Positions 7,051 through 15,178 are shown, counted from the stretch's first letter. The stretch is DNA of 41,793 nt from Thiobacillus denitrificans (GCA_020723405.1 DYIY01000026.1:1-41793); one strand, 5' to 3'. Program-made: numbers and translations. The notes: a model not told the origin generated them from the letters alone.

Positions 7051-7331
7051 AGACCTGCCGGAACCTGGAGGACGTCCGGGCCGAGATCGATCGCCTGGAT
7101 CGGGCCATCGTGGCTCTGCTGGCGGAACGGGGCCACTACGTGGGCCAGGCCGCCCGCTTCAAGAAGACCGAGGATCAGGTGCGGGCCCCCGCCCGGGTGG
7201 AACAGGTCATCGCCAAGGTGCGGGCCCTGGCCGAGGGCCAGGGCGCCTGCCCGGAGGTGGTGGAGGCCGTGTACCGGGCCATGATCGACGCCTTCATCCG
7301 CCTGGAGATGGGGGCGTTCAAGGCCGGCTAG
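7047..7331 (+). CDS. AroQ-class chorismate mutase (or PchB-type lyase)
   Basis: A 94-residue all-helical protein. Motifs are those of the AroQ monofunctional chorismate mutases: EIDRLDRAIVALLAERGHYV (residues 11-30), with the first-helix Arg, the central KK (residues 39-40) and RVEQVIAKVRALA, and a last helix with VVEAVYRAMIDAFIRLEM. The reaction would be chorismate to prephenate, for Phe and Tyr synthesis. Isochorismate-pyruvate lyases (PchB) have the same fold and cannot be excluded. No signal peptide, so cytoplasmic. It overlaps the exporter gene by four bases. Confidence 0.8.
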   Translation: MKTCRNLEDVRAEIDRLDRAIVALLAERGHYVGQAARFKKTEDQVRAPARVEQVIAKVRALAEGQGACPEVVEAVYRAMIDAFIRLEMGAFKAG

Positions 7332-7343
7332 CCCGGGATAGGC

Positions 7344-8135
7344 TCAGGCCGCCTTCTTCATGTGCTTCTGGTAGAGGAACTCCAGCACCTGGCCGCGCAG
7401 GTGGTGGTACTGGGGGTTCTCCGCCAGCTTGAGCCGGTCCCGGGGCCGGGGCAGGTCCACCTCCAGGATCTCGCCGATGGTGGCGGCGGGGCCGTTGGTC
7501 ATCATGACGATGCGGTCGGAGAGCAGCACGGCTTCATCCACGTCGTGGGTGACCATGAGGGTGGTGGCGTGGGTTTCCTGGACGATGCGCATGAGCTCGT
7601 CCTGGAGGCCGGCCCGGGTGAGGGCGTCCAGAGCGCCGAAGGGTTCGTCCAGGAGCAGCACCTTGGGCTCCATGGCCAGGGCCCGGGCGATACCCACCCG
7701 CTGCTTCATGCCGCCGGAGATCTCGTTGGGGTGCTTGTGCATGGCGTGGGCCAGGCCCACCAGTTCCAGGGCCGCCTGGGTGCGTTCCTTGAGTTTGGCC
7801 TTGCCTTCCTTGGCGCCGAACACCCGTTCCACGGCCAGGTACACGTTGCCGAAGCAGGTGAGCCAGGGCAGCAGGCTGTGGTTCTGGAACACCACTGCCC
7901 GCTCCGGGCCGGGGCCGCTGATCTCCCGCTCCGACAGCAGCAAGATGCCGTCGGTGGGGGTGGTGAGCCCCGCCACCAGGTTGAGCAGGGTGGACTTGCC
8001 GCAGCCCGAGTGGCCGATGAGGGCGATGAACTCGCCCTGCTTCACCGTCAGGTTGATGTCGGTGAGGGCGGTGAACTTGCCCTTCTTGGTGTCGAACACC
8101 ATCTTGGCGTTTTCGATGTGCAAGTAGTTGTGCAT
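7344..8135 (-). CDS. nrtC: Nitrate ABC transporter ATPase (NrtC/NrtD, NasD type)
   Basis: This 263-residue ATP-binding subunit energises nitrate (or nitrite/cyanate) uptake. Walker A is GHSGCGKST (residues about 42-50), the signature is SGGMKQR, and Walker B is VLLLDEPFGALD, with the H-loop in MVTHDVDEA. It is a single-domain ATPase, unlike cyanobacterial NrtC, which carries a fused binding domain; by length it matches NrtD/NasD. It is the last gene of nrtABC, separated from the permease by a 104-base gap filled by a large palindrome. The next gene downstream is convergent (chorismate mutase), 12 bases away. Confidence 0.9.
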   Translation of the reverse strand: MHNYLHIENAKMVFDTKKGKFTALTDINLTVKQGEFIALIGHSGCGKSTLLNLVAGLTTPTDGILLLSEREISGPGPERAVVFQNHSLLPWLTCFGNVYLAVERVFGAKEGKAKLKERTQAALELVGLAHAMHKHPNEISGGMKQRVGIARALAMEPKVLLLDEPFGALDALTRAGLQDELMRIVQETHATTLMVTHDVDEAVLLSDRIVMMTNGPAATIGEILEVDLPRPRDRLKLAENPQYHHLRGQVLEFLYQKHMKKAA

Positions 8136-8149
8136 GCTTTTCTCCTAGT

Positions 8150-8238
8150 CTGTAGCGGTAGTCGGTAGTCGGTAGCTGTATGTTTCCGCGCCTTTGGCGC
8201 GCATGTTCAAGCTACAAACTACTGCTACCGACTACCGT
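8150..8238. repeat. Large imperfect palindrome between nrtB and nrtC
   Basis: The left arm holds repeated GGTAGTCGGTAG and the right arm carries its complement (CTACCGACTACCG). The centre is a separate CGCGCC-TTT-GGCGCG hairpin. The transcript of nrtABC would fold here into a long stem, which may protect or attenuate the message. This looks like an extragenic repeat type rather than a gene. Confidence 0.65.
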
Positions 8239-8239
8239 C

Positions 8240-9151
8240 TCACTCGTAGTTGAACCGTTTGGCGACCAGCACCAGGGCCTGTTCCAGGATCAGGCCGACG
8301 ATGCCGACGATGAAGATGGCGATGAGGATGTGTTCCACGTTCAGGTTGTTCCACTCGTCCCACACCCAGAAGCCCAGGCCGGTGCCGCCGGTGAGCATTT
8401 CGGCGGCCACGATCACCAGCCAGGCCACGCCCATGGACAGGCGGATGCCGGTCATCAGGTGGGGCAGCACCGAGGGGAAGAGGATGCGGGTGAAGATCTT
8501 CCATTCGGACAGGTTCAGCACCCGGGCCACGTTCAGGTAGTCCTGGGGCACCCGGGACACGCCGGCGGCGGTGTTGAGGATGATGGGCCAGATGCTGGAG
8601 ATGAAGATCACCCACAGCGAGGCGGGCTCGGTCTCCTTGAACACGTAGAGGCCGATGGGCAGCCAGGCCAGGGGGGAGACCGGGCGCAGCAGGCTGATGA
8701 TGGGGGCGGTCATGCCGGCCAGGAAGCGGAAGCGGCCGATCATGAAGCCGAGGGGGATGCCGATGAGGGCCGCCAAACCGAAACCCGCGCCGACACGGTA
8801 AAGGGAATGGAGGATGTTCCAGCCGATGCCCTTGTCATTGGGGCCGTTGTCGTAGAAGGGGTCGGCGAAGAGTTCCTTGGCCGACTCCCAGGTCTTGGCC
8901 GGGCCGGGCAGGCCCTGGTCGCCGCCGCTGCTGGAAACGATCTGCCAGAGCAGCACGAAGAGAACCAGGCCGATGACCGGCGGCAGGGTGGCGCGGAAAA
9001 AATTTCCGGCGGATTCAAGCCAGGCCTGGCCCCGCTCGGTCTGGAAGAAGGGGGTGGGCCTGGGCTTGGCGGGAGCCGAAGCGGCGGGCACGGTGTCGGG
9101 ATGATTCATGATGTCTTTCAGACTGCCTTCGTTGAATGTCACAGCGCTCAT
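8240..9151 (-). CDS. nrtB: Nitrate ABC transporter permease
   Basis: This 303-residue inner-membrane permease has a cytoplasmic N-terminal tail of about 55 residues, then six hydrophobic segments. The EAA-type loop is around ISSIWPIILNTAAGVSRVPQDYLNVARVLN (residues about 190-220), the contact site for the ATPase. It pairs with the binding protein upstream and the ATPase downstream. The start at 9151 has AGGAG 7 bases upstream on the - strand. It is separated from nrtA by 87 bases containing a hairpin. Confidence 0.9.
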   Translation of the reverse strand: MSAVTFNEGSLKDIMNHPDTVPAASAPAKPRPTPFFQTERGQAWLESAGNFFRATLPPVIGLVLFVLLWQIVSSSGGDQGLPGPAKTWESAKELFADPFYDNGPNDKGIGWNILHSLYRVGAGFGLAALIGIPLGFMIGRFRFLAGMTAPIISLLRPVSPLAWLPIGLYVFKETEPASLWVIFISSIWPIILNTAAGVSRVPQDYLNVARVLNLSEWKIFTRILFPSVLPHLMTGIRLSMGVAWLVIVAAEMLTGGTGLGFWVWDEWNNLNVEHILIAIFIVGIVGLILEQALVLVAKRFNYE

Positions 9152-9184
9152 GGCGGACTCCTGGTTTTTCCTGGCGCGGCACCT

Positions 9185-9219
9185 CGGGCACCCCCCTTCC
9201 GTAAAGGGGGAAGTGCCCG
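9185..9219. repeat. Inverted repeat between nrtA and nrtB
   Basis: CGGGCAC pairs with GTGCCCG and the inside CCCCCTT pairs with AAGGGGG around CCGT. Such a stem after the binding-protein gene is commonly associated with higher expression of the first gene over the permease; that role is inferred here. Confidence 0.6.
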
Positions 9220-9238
9220 ATGTGATGCGCCTCGGTAT

Positions 9239-10516
9239 TTACGCTTTCACCTTGAACCCGTCGGCGTAGGCCTTGGGGTTCTTGCCGTCCCAGACCACGC
9301 CGTCCACCAGCTTGTGGCTGCGCATGTCCGACTTGGGCACGGCCACCTTGGCCATGGCAGCGGCGTCCTTGTAGAGCTTCACCTGGTTCACGGCCCGGGC
9401 CACGGCCAGGTAATCCGGATGCTCCTTCAACAGGCCCCAGCGCTTGTGCTGGGTGAGGAACCACATGCCGTCGGACAGGTAGGGGAAGTTCACCGCGCCG
9501 TCGTTGAAGAACTTCATGTAGTTGGCGTCCTGCCATTTCCGGCCGATGCCGTTGTCGTACTGGCCCAGCATGCGGTCTTCGATGACCTCGAATTCGGTGT
9601 TCACGTAGGACTTGCCGGAGATGATTTTCGCCACCTCGGAGCGGTTGCTCATGGTGTCGATGTACTTGGAGGCGTCCAACAGGGCGGCCACCATGGCCCG
9701 GGCCGTGTTGGGATACTTCTGCACGAACTCCAGGGTGGTGCCCAGCACCTTCTCCGGGTGGTCCTGCCAGATATCCTGACTGGTCACGGCGGTGAAGCCG
9801 ATCTTGTCCCAGATGGCCCGGGCGTTCCAGGGCTCGCCCACGCAGTAGCCGTCCATCTTGTCCACCCGCATGTTGGCCACCATCTGGGGCGGCGGCACGG
9901 TGATCACCTTGACATCCCGGAAGGGGTCGATGCCGTAGGCGCCCATCCAGTAGTAAAGCCACATGGCGTGGGTGCCGGTGGGGAAGGTCTGGGCGAAGGT
10001 CCACTCCTTGGGTTCCGCCTTCACCAGCTTGGCCAGACCGGCGCCGTCGGTGACCCCCTTGGCCTTGATCTGGTTGTTGAGAGTGATGGCCTGTCCGTTG
10101 TTGTTGATGCTCATGAGCACGGCCATGTCCTTCCTCGGACCGCCCACCCCCAGTTGCAGGCCGTACATCATGCCGTAGAGCACGTGGGAGGCATCCAGCT
10201 CGCCGTTCACCAGTTTGTCCCGCACCCCCGCCCAGGAGGCTTCCTTGCTGGGAGTGATCTTGATGCCGTACTTCTTGTCGAAGCCCTTCTCGGCAGCGAT
10301 GGCCACGCTGGCGCAGTCGGTCAGGGGGATGAAGCCGATCTTCACTTCCGGCTTTTCCGGGGCGTCGGAACCGGCGGCCCAGGCGGCGCTGCGCACACCC
10401 GGGGGGATGAGGGTCATGATGGCTGCGGCGGCGGACATGCTGGCGGCTTTCTTCAGAAAATCACGTTTTCCATCGTTGACGGGGGCGGCCTCGCCGCCGG
10501 TGGGTAGCTTATCCAT
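9239..10516 (-). CDS. nrtA: Nitrate ABC transporter substrate-binding protein
   Basis: This 425-residue periplasmic protein is of the NrtA/NasF/CynA family. The N-terminus is Tat-like, KRDFLKKAA (residues about 17-25), then a hydrophobic stretch ending in AWA; the usual twin Arg is Lys-Arg here, so Sec or Tat routing is uncertain. Family motifs include KIGFIPLTDCASVAIAAEKG and MDGYCVGEPWNARA. It has an export signal, so it is the transport protein rather than the cytoplasmic sensor NasS. It is the first gene of the operon. Its ribosome site (GGAG) immediately follows the T-run of the leader terminator, and it lies downstream of the NasT-type leader and sigma-54 promoter at 10560-10650. Confidence 0.9.
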   Translation of the reverse strand: MDKLPTGGEAAPVNDGKRDFLKKAASMSAAAAIMTLIPPGVRSAAWAAGSDAPEKPEVKIGFIPLTDCASVAIAAEKGFDKKYGIKITPSKEASWAGVRDKLVNGELDASHVLYGMMYGLQLGVGGPRKDMAVLMSINNNGQAITLNNQIKAKGVTDGAGLAKLVKAEPKEWTFAQTFPTGTHAMWLYYWMGAYGIDPFRDVKVITVPPPQMVANMRVDKMDGYCVGEPWNARAIWDKIGFTAVTSQDIWQDHPEKVLGTTLEFVQKYPNTARAMVAALLDASKYIDTMSNRSEVAKIISGKSYVNTEFEVIEDRMLGQYDNGIGRKWQDANYMKFFNDGAVNFPYLSDGMWFLTQHKRWGLLKEHPDYLAVARAVNQVKLYKDAAAMAKVAVPKSDMRSHKLVDGVVWDGKNPKAYADGFKVKA

Positions 10517-10527
10517 TCCGGAACTCC

Positions 10528-10567
10528 AAAAAAAAAGCGGCGTCCGACCCCGAGGGGTGGGACGCCG
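10528..10567 (-). terminator. Leader terminator of nrtABC, overlaps antiterminator hairpin
   Basis: On the - strand, CGGCGTCC pairs with GGACGCCG around a further hairpin of CACCCCTCGGGGTC, followed by nine T residues and then the ribosome site of nrtA. The 5' arm is shared with the hexaloop hairpin at 10560-10573, so the two structures exclude each other. Confidence 0.85.
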
Positions 10568-10621
10568 TTGTCCAAGTTACATCTGCGAAGGAGCGACATG
10601 GCCGACGCGCCGTTGCGTCGG
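10560..10621 (-). promoter_or_regulatory. NasT (ANTAR) target: two hexaloop hairpins
   Basis: On the - strand the first hairpin is CCGACGC / AACGGC / GCGTCGG (10621 to 10602). The second is GGAC / AACGGC / GTCC (10573 to 10560). Both have six-base loops with A at position 1 and G at position 4, the consensus for ANTAR-domain proteins. The second hairpin uses bases of the terminator's 5' arm, as required for antitermination. A NasT gene lies about 2 kb away. Confidence 0.85.
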
Positions 10622-10634
10622 TCAGTTACTGTTT

Positions 10635-10650
10635 AGCAATGCCCGTGCCA
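10635..10650 (-). promoter_or_regulatory. Sigma-54 promoter of nrtABC
   Basis: On the - strand it reads TGGCACGGGCATTGCT, a near-perfect -24/-12 match (TGGCAC, N5, TTGCT). Transcription would start about 12 bases further down and give a leader with both hexaloop hairpins. NtrC control under nitrogen limitation is inferred; no NtrC site was identified. Confidence 0.9.
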
Positions 10651-10784
10651 GGCCTGAAAATGATGCGTAATCTATTGATATACAACGGTATTTATATCGA
10701 TCCGGCGAGCATGGCCGGGTAAGGCTTGCGACAAATGCACTGTTGCTGTGCCGAATCGGACCCGCGTTCTCCCTTTCGGGGCAC

Positions 10785-11219
10785 CTACTGCCGTTCGTAG
10801 TCGTCCAGCACCAGGCGAAGCTCGGCCTGCCAGGCGAGCAGGAAAGCCCGGGCTTCGCCGTCGAACTCCCCCAGCCAGTGGGCGAAGTCATCGCTCAGCA
10901 CCGTCACCCGGCCCTCCCGCTCCATAAGGGTCAGGCGCAGGGGCAGCAGGTTGAGCAGCCGGGCGTCGGCAGCTTCCGCCCAGCGCACGGCAGTCTCGTT
11001 GCCGATGAACAGGATGCGCACGTGGGGGTCTTCGAAGCCCCGCTTCACCAGGGCGCTGTCGATGGGCTGCACCTTCACCAGCACCAGGTCGCGGTTGGCG
11101 GCCGCCAGGGTCAGGTCGTCCACCGCCTGGCGCAAGGTGGCGGGCTTGCTGGCGGACAGGGGCTCGGCCCAGGCAGGGGAGCCCAGGAGGATGGCCAAGA
11201 GCAGGATCCAGTGCTTCAC
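10785..11219 (-). CDS. DUF302 family secreted protein, second of a pair
   Basis: A 144-residue protein with an 18-residue signal peptide (MKHWILLLAILLGSPAWA), so exported. The remainder resembles DUF302 proteins, with RLTLMEREGRVTVLSDDF in place of the usual nucleotide-like beta hairpin. Start is GTG 11219, overlapping the stop of the preceding DUF302 gene by GTGA, so the two are coupled. The function is unknown. The pair sits between the nrtA leader and the RAYT/NasT block on the same strand, but nrtA has its own sigma-54 promoter. Confidence 0.7.
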   Translation of the reverse strand: MKHWILLLAILLGSPAWAEPLSASKPATLRQAVDDLTLAAANRDLVLVKVQPIDSALVKRGFEDPHVRILFIGNETAVRWAEAADARLLNLLPLRLTLMEREGRVTVLSDDFAHWLGEFDGEARAFLLAWQAELRLVLDDYERQ

Positions 11220-11680
11220 AGGCTGGCCTCCTCCAGGATGGCCAGGTAGTCCTGTTTGAGGCTCAGGCATTCCTCGTGGAGAGCCGGGTTGTGCATGGTG
11301 AGGGAGACCCAGGCCGGGTTCACGGCCATCAGGTCCACCCCGGAGGGCGTCTCCACCAGGGTGATGCGGCAGGGCATCATCTGGGCCGCCCGGGCGTCCA
11401 GGCGCAGGGCCTTGTCCATGCGGGCGAAGTTGCAGAAATAGAAGAGACGCACCGAGCGCACTTCCTGGGCATAGGGCACCAGACGGCTGTCGATGGCCTG
11501 CTGGCGCACGAAGGTGTAATTGTGGCTGGTCACCGCCTGGTTCAGGGCGGCCATGGCCTGATCCATGGATTTGCCCGGCAACGTGGCGGTCAGGATCATG
11601 GGCTCCGGATCGGCAGCCCGGACCAGGCCGGCCCAGAGGATAAGGGTCAGCCAGATGAAGCGGAGAAGGACGATACGCAT
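11216..11680 (-). CDS. DUF302 family secreted protein, first of a pair
   Basis: A 154-residue protein with an N-terminal signal peptide of about 22 residues (ending VRA) and the DUF302 core, including CRITLVETPSGVDLMAVNPAW near residues 107-127. The start at 11680 has a perfect AGGAGG four bases upstream on the - strand; a start at 11710 is less likely. DUF302 proteins bind small ligands or are of unknown role, and this one may act in the periplasm. Two Cys residues (near FCNF and EEC) could form a disulfide. Confidence 0.75.
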   Translation of the reverse strand: MRIVLLRFIWLTLILWAGLVRAADPEPMILTATLPGKSMDQAMAALNQAVTSHNYTFVRQQAIDSRLVPYAQEVRSVRLFYFCNFARMDKALRLDARAAQMMPCRITLVETPSGVDLMAVNPAWVSLTMHNPALHEECLSLKQDYLAILEEASL

Positions 11681-11822
11681 GGGGCCTCCTGGGCAGTGTG
11701 CCTGAAGCAAAGGGAGTCAGCCTCCCATGCAAGGTTTACAGCAAATCCCGGGCCAATGCGATGGTGAAAAATCGTCGTCGGCCTGATGCGAAGACGCGTC
11801 GTGGCGCCTCTCGCGACCTCGC

Positions 11823-11904
11823 GTAGGGTGTGGTGAGCAAAGCGAACCGCACCGAACCCACGGGGCAAAGGCCGATGCGGTTCGCTGCGCTCACCACATC
11901 CTAC
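11823..11904. repeat. REP pair (BIME-like) upstream of RAYT
   Basis: GTAGGGTGTGGTGAGCAAAG..CCGCACC at the left and its inverted relative GATGCGG..CTCACCACATCCTAC at the right face each other across about 20 bases. The same element recurs at 12544-12574 and, in variant form, at 17410-17478. The rest of the 303-base gap 11681-11983 shows no gene. Confidence 0.75.
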
Positions 11905-11983
11905 CCACTACCCACCGCCCCCCTTGCACATCCCCCCGCCATGAATTCGAATCCCCATACAAACAAAAGCGAGGGAGGCCCCC

Positions 11984-12523
11984 ATGGCCAACTATCGTCG
12001 CCCCCACGCGGCGGGCGCCACCTGGTTCTTCACCGTCGCCCTGGCGGAGCGCCGGGGAACCCAGCTGTTAGTGGAGCATGTGGCCGAACTGCGCACCGCC
12101 ATTCGCACGGTCATGGCCCGGCACCCCTTCCAGGTGGACGCCATGGTGGTCCTGCCGGAACACCTGCATTGCCTCTGGACCCTGCCCCCGGAGGACGGCC
12201 ATTTCGCCACCCGCTGGAGTCTTATCAAAGCCAACTTCTCCCGTGCCTTGCCGGTGGATGAAACCCGCTCCGCCAGTCGGTTGCAGCGGGGCGAACGGGG
12301 CATCTGGCAGCACCCCTTCTGGGAGCACCTGATCCGGGATGAAACGGATTTCGCCCGCCACGTCGATTACATCCATTGGAACCCGGTCAAACATGGCCAC
12401 GTGTCACGGGCGGGCGATTGGCCCTATTCGTCCTTCCACCGATATGTTCGGGAAGGAAAGTTGCCGGCGGATTGGGGCGGGGTGGGCGAAACGGGTGGGG
12501 ATTTTGGGGAACCCCGGGGGTGA
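11984..12523 (+). CDS. REP-associated tyrosine transposase (RAYT)
   Basis: A 179-residue HUH single-strand transposase of the IS200/IS605-like Y1 superfamily. It has the family N-terminal YRRPHAAGATWFFTV and the HUH metal motif in VLPEHLHCLW (residues about 54-63). The downstream helix holds the catalytic Tyr region with FARHVDYIHWNPVKHG and YSSFHRYV, which is characteristic of RAYTs. It is flanked by REP sequences at 11823-11904 and 12544-12574, which such enzymes recognise and are thought to spread. It lies inside the nitrate assimilation region, separating the DUF302 pair from nasT, and is on the opposite strand to both. Confidence 0.9.
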   Translation: MANYRRPHAAGATWFFTVALAERRGTQLLVEHVAELRTAIRTVMARHPFQVDAMVVLPEHLHCLWTLPPEDGHFATRWSLIKANFSRALPVDETRSASRLQRGERGIWQHPFWEHLIRDETDFARHVDYIHWNPVKHGHVSRAGDWPYSSFHRYVREGKLPADWGGVGETGGDFGEPRG

Positions 12524-12543
12524 ATGGAGGGCGTGGGCGTTGG

Positions 12544-12574
12544 GTAGGATGTGGTGAGCGTAGCGAACCGCATC
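12544..12574. repeat. REP element downstream of RAYT
   Basis: GTAGGATGTGGTGAGC then GTAGCGAACCGCATC, matching the left REP (11823) in the same orientation. It lies between the RAYT stop and the nasT stop. Confidence 0.75.
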
Positions 12575-12589
12575 AGGGTGCCACGTCGC

Positions 12590-13201
12590 TTACCCGGGCA
12601 TGATGTCCAGCAGCAGCTTCGCCACTTCGGCCAGGCGTTTGCGGTGGGCCATGGCCTCCCGGCGCAGGGCCTGGTAGGCGGCTTCTTCGGAGAGGGACTG
12701 CACCTTCATGAGGCGGCGCTTGGCCTGCTCGATGAGTTTGTGTTCGCGCAGTTCCTCCCGGGCCCGCAGCATGTCGTCGCGCATGGCCTGCCAGGCTTCG
12801 AACTGGACCCGGGCCAGTTCCAGGATGGGTTGCAGGCGCTCGCTCTTGACGCCGTCCACCACGTAGGCGGCCACGCCGGCGGTCACCGCCGAGCGCATGG
12901 CCTCCCGGGAATCGTCCTGGCTGAACATGACGATGGGTCGGGGTGAACGCTCACTCATCACCACGATCTGCTCCAGCGTGTCGCGGCTGGGGGAATCCGT
13001 GTCCATGATGATGGCGTCGGGTTCGATCTCCTCCACCCAGCGGGGCAGATCGATGGCCCGATCCAGGCGGCCCACCAGATGGTGGCCGGGGTTGGTGCTG
13101 GCCAGGGCGGCCATGAGGTCGTCCAGGCGGCGGCGGGATTGGCCGATCACCAGGATCTTCAGGGCATCCGCAACGGGGGCTTCCGGGGAGGGGGGGGTCA
13201 T
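12590..13201 (-). CDS. nasT: NasT-type antiterminator (receiver-like plus ANTAR domain)
   Basis: This 203-residue cytoplasmic RNA-binding regulator has residues about 14-125 as a receiver-like domain (LKILVIGQSRRRLDDLM and DAIIMDTDS, with Asp at 67 and 69). Residues about 140-196 form the ANTAR domain (QAKRRLMKVQSLSEEAAYQ, then REAMAHRKRLAEVA). NasT binds hexaloop hairpins in nas leader RNA and allows readthrough when nitrate is present and its partner NasS releases it. Matching hairpins occur in the nrtA and nirB leaders. No NasS gene is in the window. It is the last gene of the nirB-nirD-nasA block. I use ATG 13201; earlier codons do not resemble the family. Confidence 0.9.
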   Translation of the reverse strand: MTPPSPEAPVADALKILVIGQSRRRLDDLMAALASTNPGHHLVGRLDRAIDLPRWVEEIEPDAIIMDTDSPSRDTLEQIVVMSERSPRPIVMFSQDDSREAMRSAVTAGVAAYVVDGVKSERLQPILELARVQFEAWQAMRDDMLRAREELREHKLIEQAKRRLMKVQSLSEEAAYQALRREAMAHRKRLAEVAKLLLDIMPG

Positions 13202-13301
13202 GGGTGGTCTGAGGGGCGTGCCGGTCGGGCAGGGACTACGATAGCCCCCGGACCTTCGGAAGGCCAGGCCACGCCCGGTGATCGTAGCGCGCCACCCGGC
13301 A

Positions 13302-15074
13302 TCAGTGGCTATCCGGCACCACACCCAGTTGGGGCATCTCGGCCAGGCCCGTTTCCCGGGCGTGTTCGACGAAGCCCTTGTTGCGCCAGAAGAAGGCGCC
13401 GGGCATGGTGGTGGGAATGACCAGCACGTAGAACAAAGCCCGGCCCAGGATGGCGGCGGCGAGGGCCAGGGGGGCCAGCAGCAGGAAGGCGGCGGGACTC
13501 GCCGCTGCCAGCAGGGCAATGTTCAGGGCCAGGACGAAGCTCAGGGCCAGCAGGGTGTTGCGCAGGCCGTAGGCGTGACCGTAGCGGGTGGTCTGCTCGT
13601 AGTGGGAGGCGGCGCCTTCGTTGCCCCGGGCCTGCATGTCCCGGGCGTGGAAGAAGAGGCCCAGCCCTTCCAGGGCGAAGCCCAGGGCCATGAGGGCTCC
13701 CAGCAGGTTGGCCGGTCCGGCGGCCAGGGTGCCTTGTGCCAGGCCCAGCAGGCCCAGCAGCAGGCCGCCCAGGGCCAGGCCGGTGCCGGCGAAGCTGGTG
13801 CCGGTCTGCCAGTGGTCCCAGAAGGGCCGGGCCTTGATGCGGTAGAGCTTGACCATGTAGTAGCCGCCGAAGCCCATGCCCACCAGCCCGGCCAGCATGG
13901 CCGTCGGCTTCAGCAGGTCGGCGAAGGGGAAGCCCGGAAACAGGGTGAAGAAGGTGGTGCCCGCCAGGCCGGCGAAGAACAGGGACACCCCGGCGATCTC
14001 CCGGCTCACCGGCGACAGGCGCCAGTTGTTGAAGCCGCGATAGAAGCGCAGGGGTTTTCCAAGGTGCATGTTGAGCTTGAACAGGCCGAAGCTCATCAGA
14101 GCCAGCAGCACCAGCAGGGTGGCCGGGGTGTGGAGGGGGGCGAAGGCGCCGGACAGGAGCATCAGGAAGGCGCCCATCACGGACTGGGCGCTCAGGGTGA
14201 AGGCAACGTGGGCGTTCTCGTGGGAGCCCAGCAGTTTCTTCAGGTTCCATTGCCGCTGAAAGCCGTGTTTGGGGTCGAGCTGGGGCCGGAATTCGCCTGT
14301 TCCGTCGTCCTTGTGGTACTTCAAAGGCATGCTGTCCACCCGCAGCATGTCCCGCTGGGTGGCCCGGGTCTGCTGGAAACGCACGTTGGGATGGGTGATG
14401 TCGCTGCGGGGAAAGCCGGGAATCTCCGTCCGGGCCTGGCTGCGGCCTTCCGGGACGTTCTCGATGACGCCGAAATCCAGGGCCTTGCCCAGGCAGGCGG
14501 AGACGCAGGCGGGCTTCAAGCCGACTTCCAGGCGGTCCACGCACATGTTGCACTTGGACACCTGGCCCTTGATGGGGTCCAGTTGCGGCGCGTTGTAGGG
14601 ACAGACCCAGGTGCAGTAGCCGCAGCCGAAGCAGATGTCCGGGTCCTGCAACACCGCGCCGTATTCGGCGAACTTGGTGTAGGCCCGGGTGGGGCAACCC
14701 TTCAGACAGACCGGGTTGTCGCAGTGGTTGCAGGCCATGGAGATGTTGAGGCGCTGGGTGTTGGGGTAGGTGCCGCCCTCGACGAAGCCCACCGACCGGA
14801 AGGCGATGTGGGCCGGGTTGTCGTTCTTTTCCGAGCAGGCCGCCTCGCAGGCATGGCAGGCGATGCAGTTGTCGGCGTTGAAAAAGAAGCCGTGCTGCTT
14901 ATAGCGGTTGGGGTTGGGGCCGATGGCCTCGTCGCCGTTGATGCGCAGGCTCTGGCCGCGCAGTTCGTGGTCTGCCGGGACGGTCTCGATGGACTTGCCG
15001 TAGCGGTTGTGTTCCAGGCTGACCGGGTCCTTCAGCTTGGCGTATTCGGGTTCGTTGGGGCGGATTGGGAACAT
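13302..15074 (-). CDS. DmsB/DmsC-like fusion: four-cluster ferredoxin joined to a membrane anchor
   Basis: This 590-residue protein has two parts. Residues about 60-215 hold four cysteine motifs of a DmsB/NrfC-type ferredoxin: CIACHACEAAC, CNHCDNPVCLKGC, CFGCGYCTWVC and CNMC...CVSAC, enough for four 4Fe-4S clusters. Residues about 290-570 carry eight or so hydrophobic helices resembling the DmsC quinol-oxidising anchor. It would oxidise quinol in the membrane and pass electrons to the adjacent NasA, which lacks a reductase domain. That coupling is inferred from position. It is not a known Nas subunit; NrfD-type anchors are an alternative. Confidence 0.8.
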   Translation of the reverse strand: MFPIRPNEPEYAKLKDPVSLEHNRYGKSIETVPADHELRGQSLRINGDEAIGPNPNRYKQHGFFFNADNCIACHACEAACSEKNDNPAHIAFRSVGFVEGGTYPNTQRLNISMACNHCDNPVCLKGCPTRAYTKFAEYGAVLQDPDICFGCGYCTWVCPYNAPQLDPIKGQVSKCNMCVDRLEVGLKPACVSACLGKALDFGVIENVPEGRSQARTEIPGFPRSDITHPNVRFQQTRATQRDMLRVDSMPLKYHKDDGTGEFRPQLDPKHGFQRQWNLKKLLGSHENAHVAFTLSAQSVMGAFLMLLSGAFAPLHTPATLLVLLALMSFGLFKLNMHLGKPLRFYRGFNNWRLSPVSREIAGVSLFFAGLAGTTFFTLFPGFPFADLLKPTAMLAGLVGMGFGGYYMVKLYRIKARPFWDHWQTGTSFAGTGLALGGLLLGLLGLAQGTLAAGPANLLGALMALGFALEGLGLFFHARDMQARGNEGAASHYEQTTRYGHAYGLRNTLLALSFVLALNIALLAAASPAAFLLLAPLALAAAILGRALFYVLVIPTTMPGAFFWRNKGFVEHARETGLAEMPQLGVVPDSH

Positions 15075-15113
15075 GGCAGCCTCTGGTTCAGGTCACACCC
15101 CGGCGGAGGGGTG

Positions 15114-15147
15114 CTCCCCCCTTTGCAAAAGGGGGGCTGGGGGGGAT
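15114..15147. repeat. C-rich inverted repeat between nasA and the Fe-S/anchor gene
   Basis: CTCCCCCCTTT pairs with AAAGGGGGG around TGCAA, followed by CTGGGGGGGATTT. The pattern resembles extragenic C-rich repeats common in betaproteobacterial genomes. It occupies the 104-base gap between two nitrate assimilation genes. Confidence 0.6.
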
Positions 15148-15178
15148 TTGAGGGCGGTGGGGTGCGGGGGCCGGCGCA

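Noticed and set aside
8180-10507. Long + strand frame opposite nrtA and nrtB
   Set aside because: nrtA and nrtB on the - strand are unambiguous; the opposite frame has no family motifs.
9239-10516. NasS (cytoplasmic nitrate sensor) as the identity of the NrtA-like protein
   Set aside because: It has an export signal and is in an operon with the permease and ATPase, so it is the transport protein; NasS must be elsewhere.
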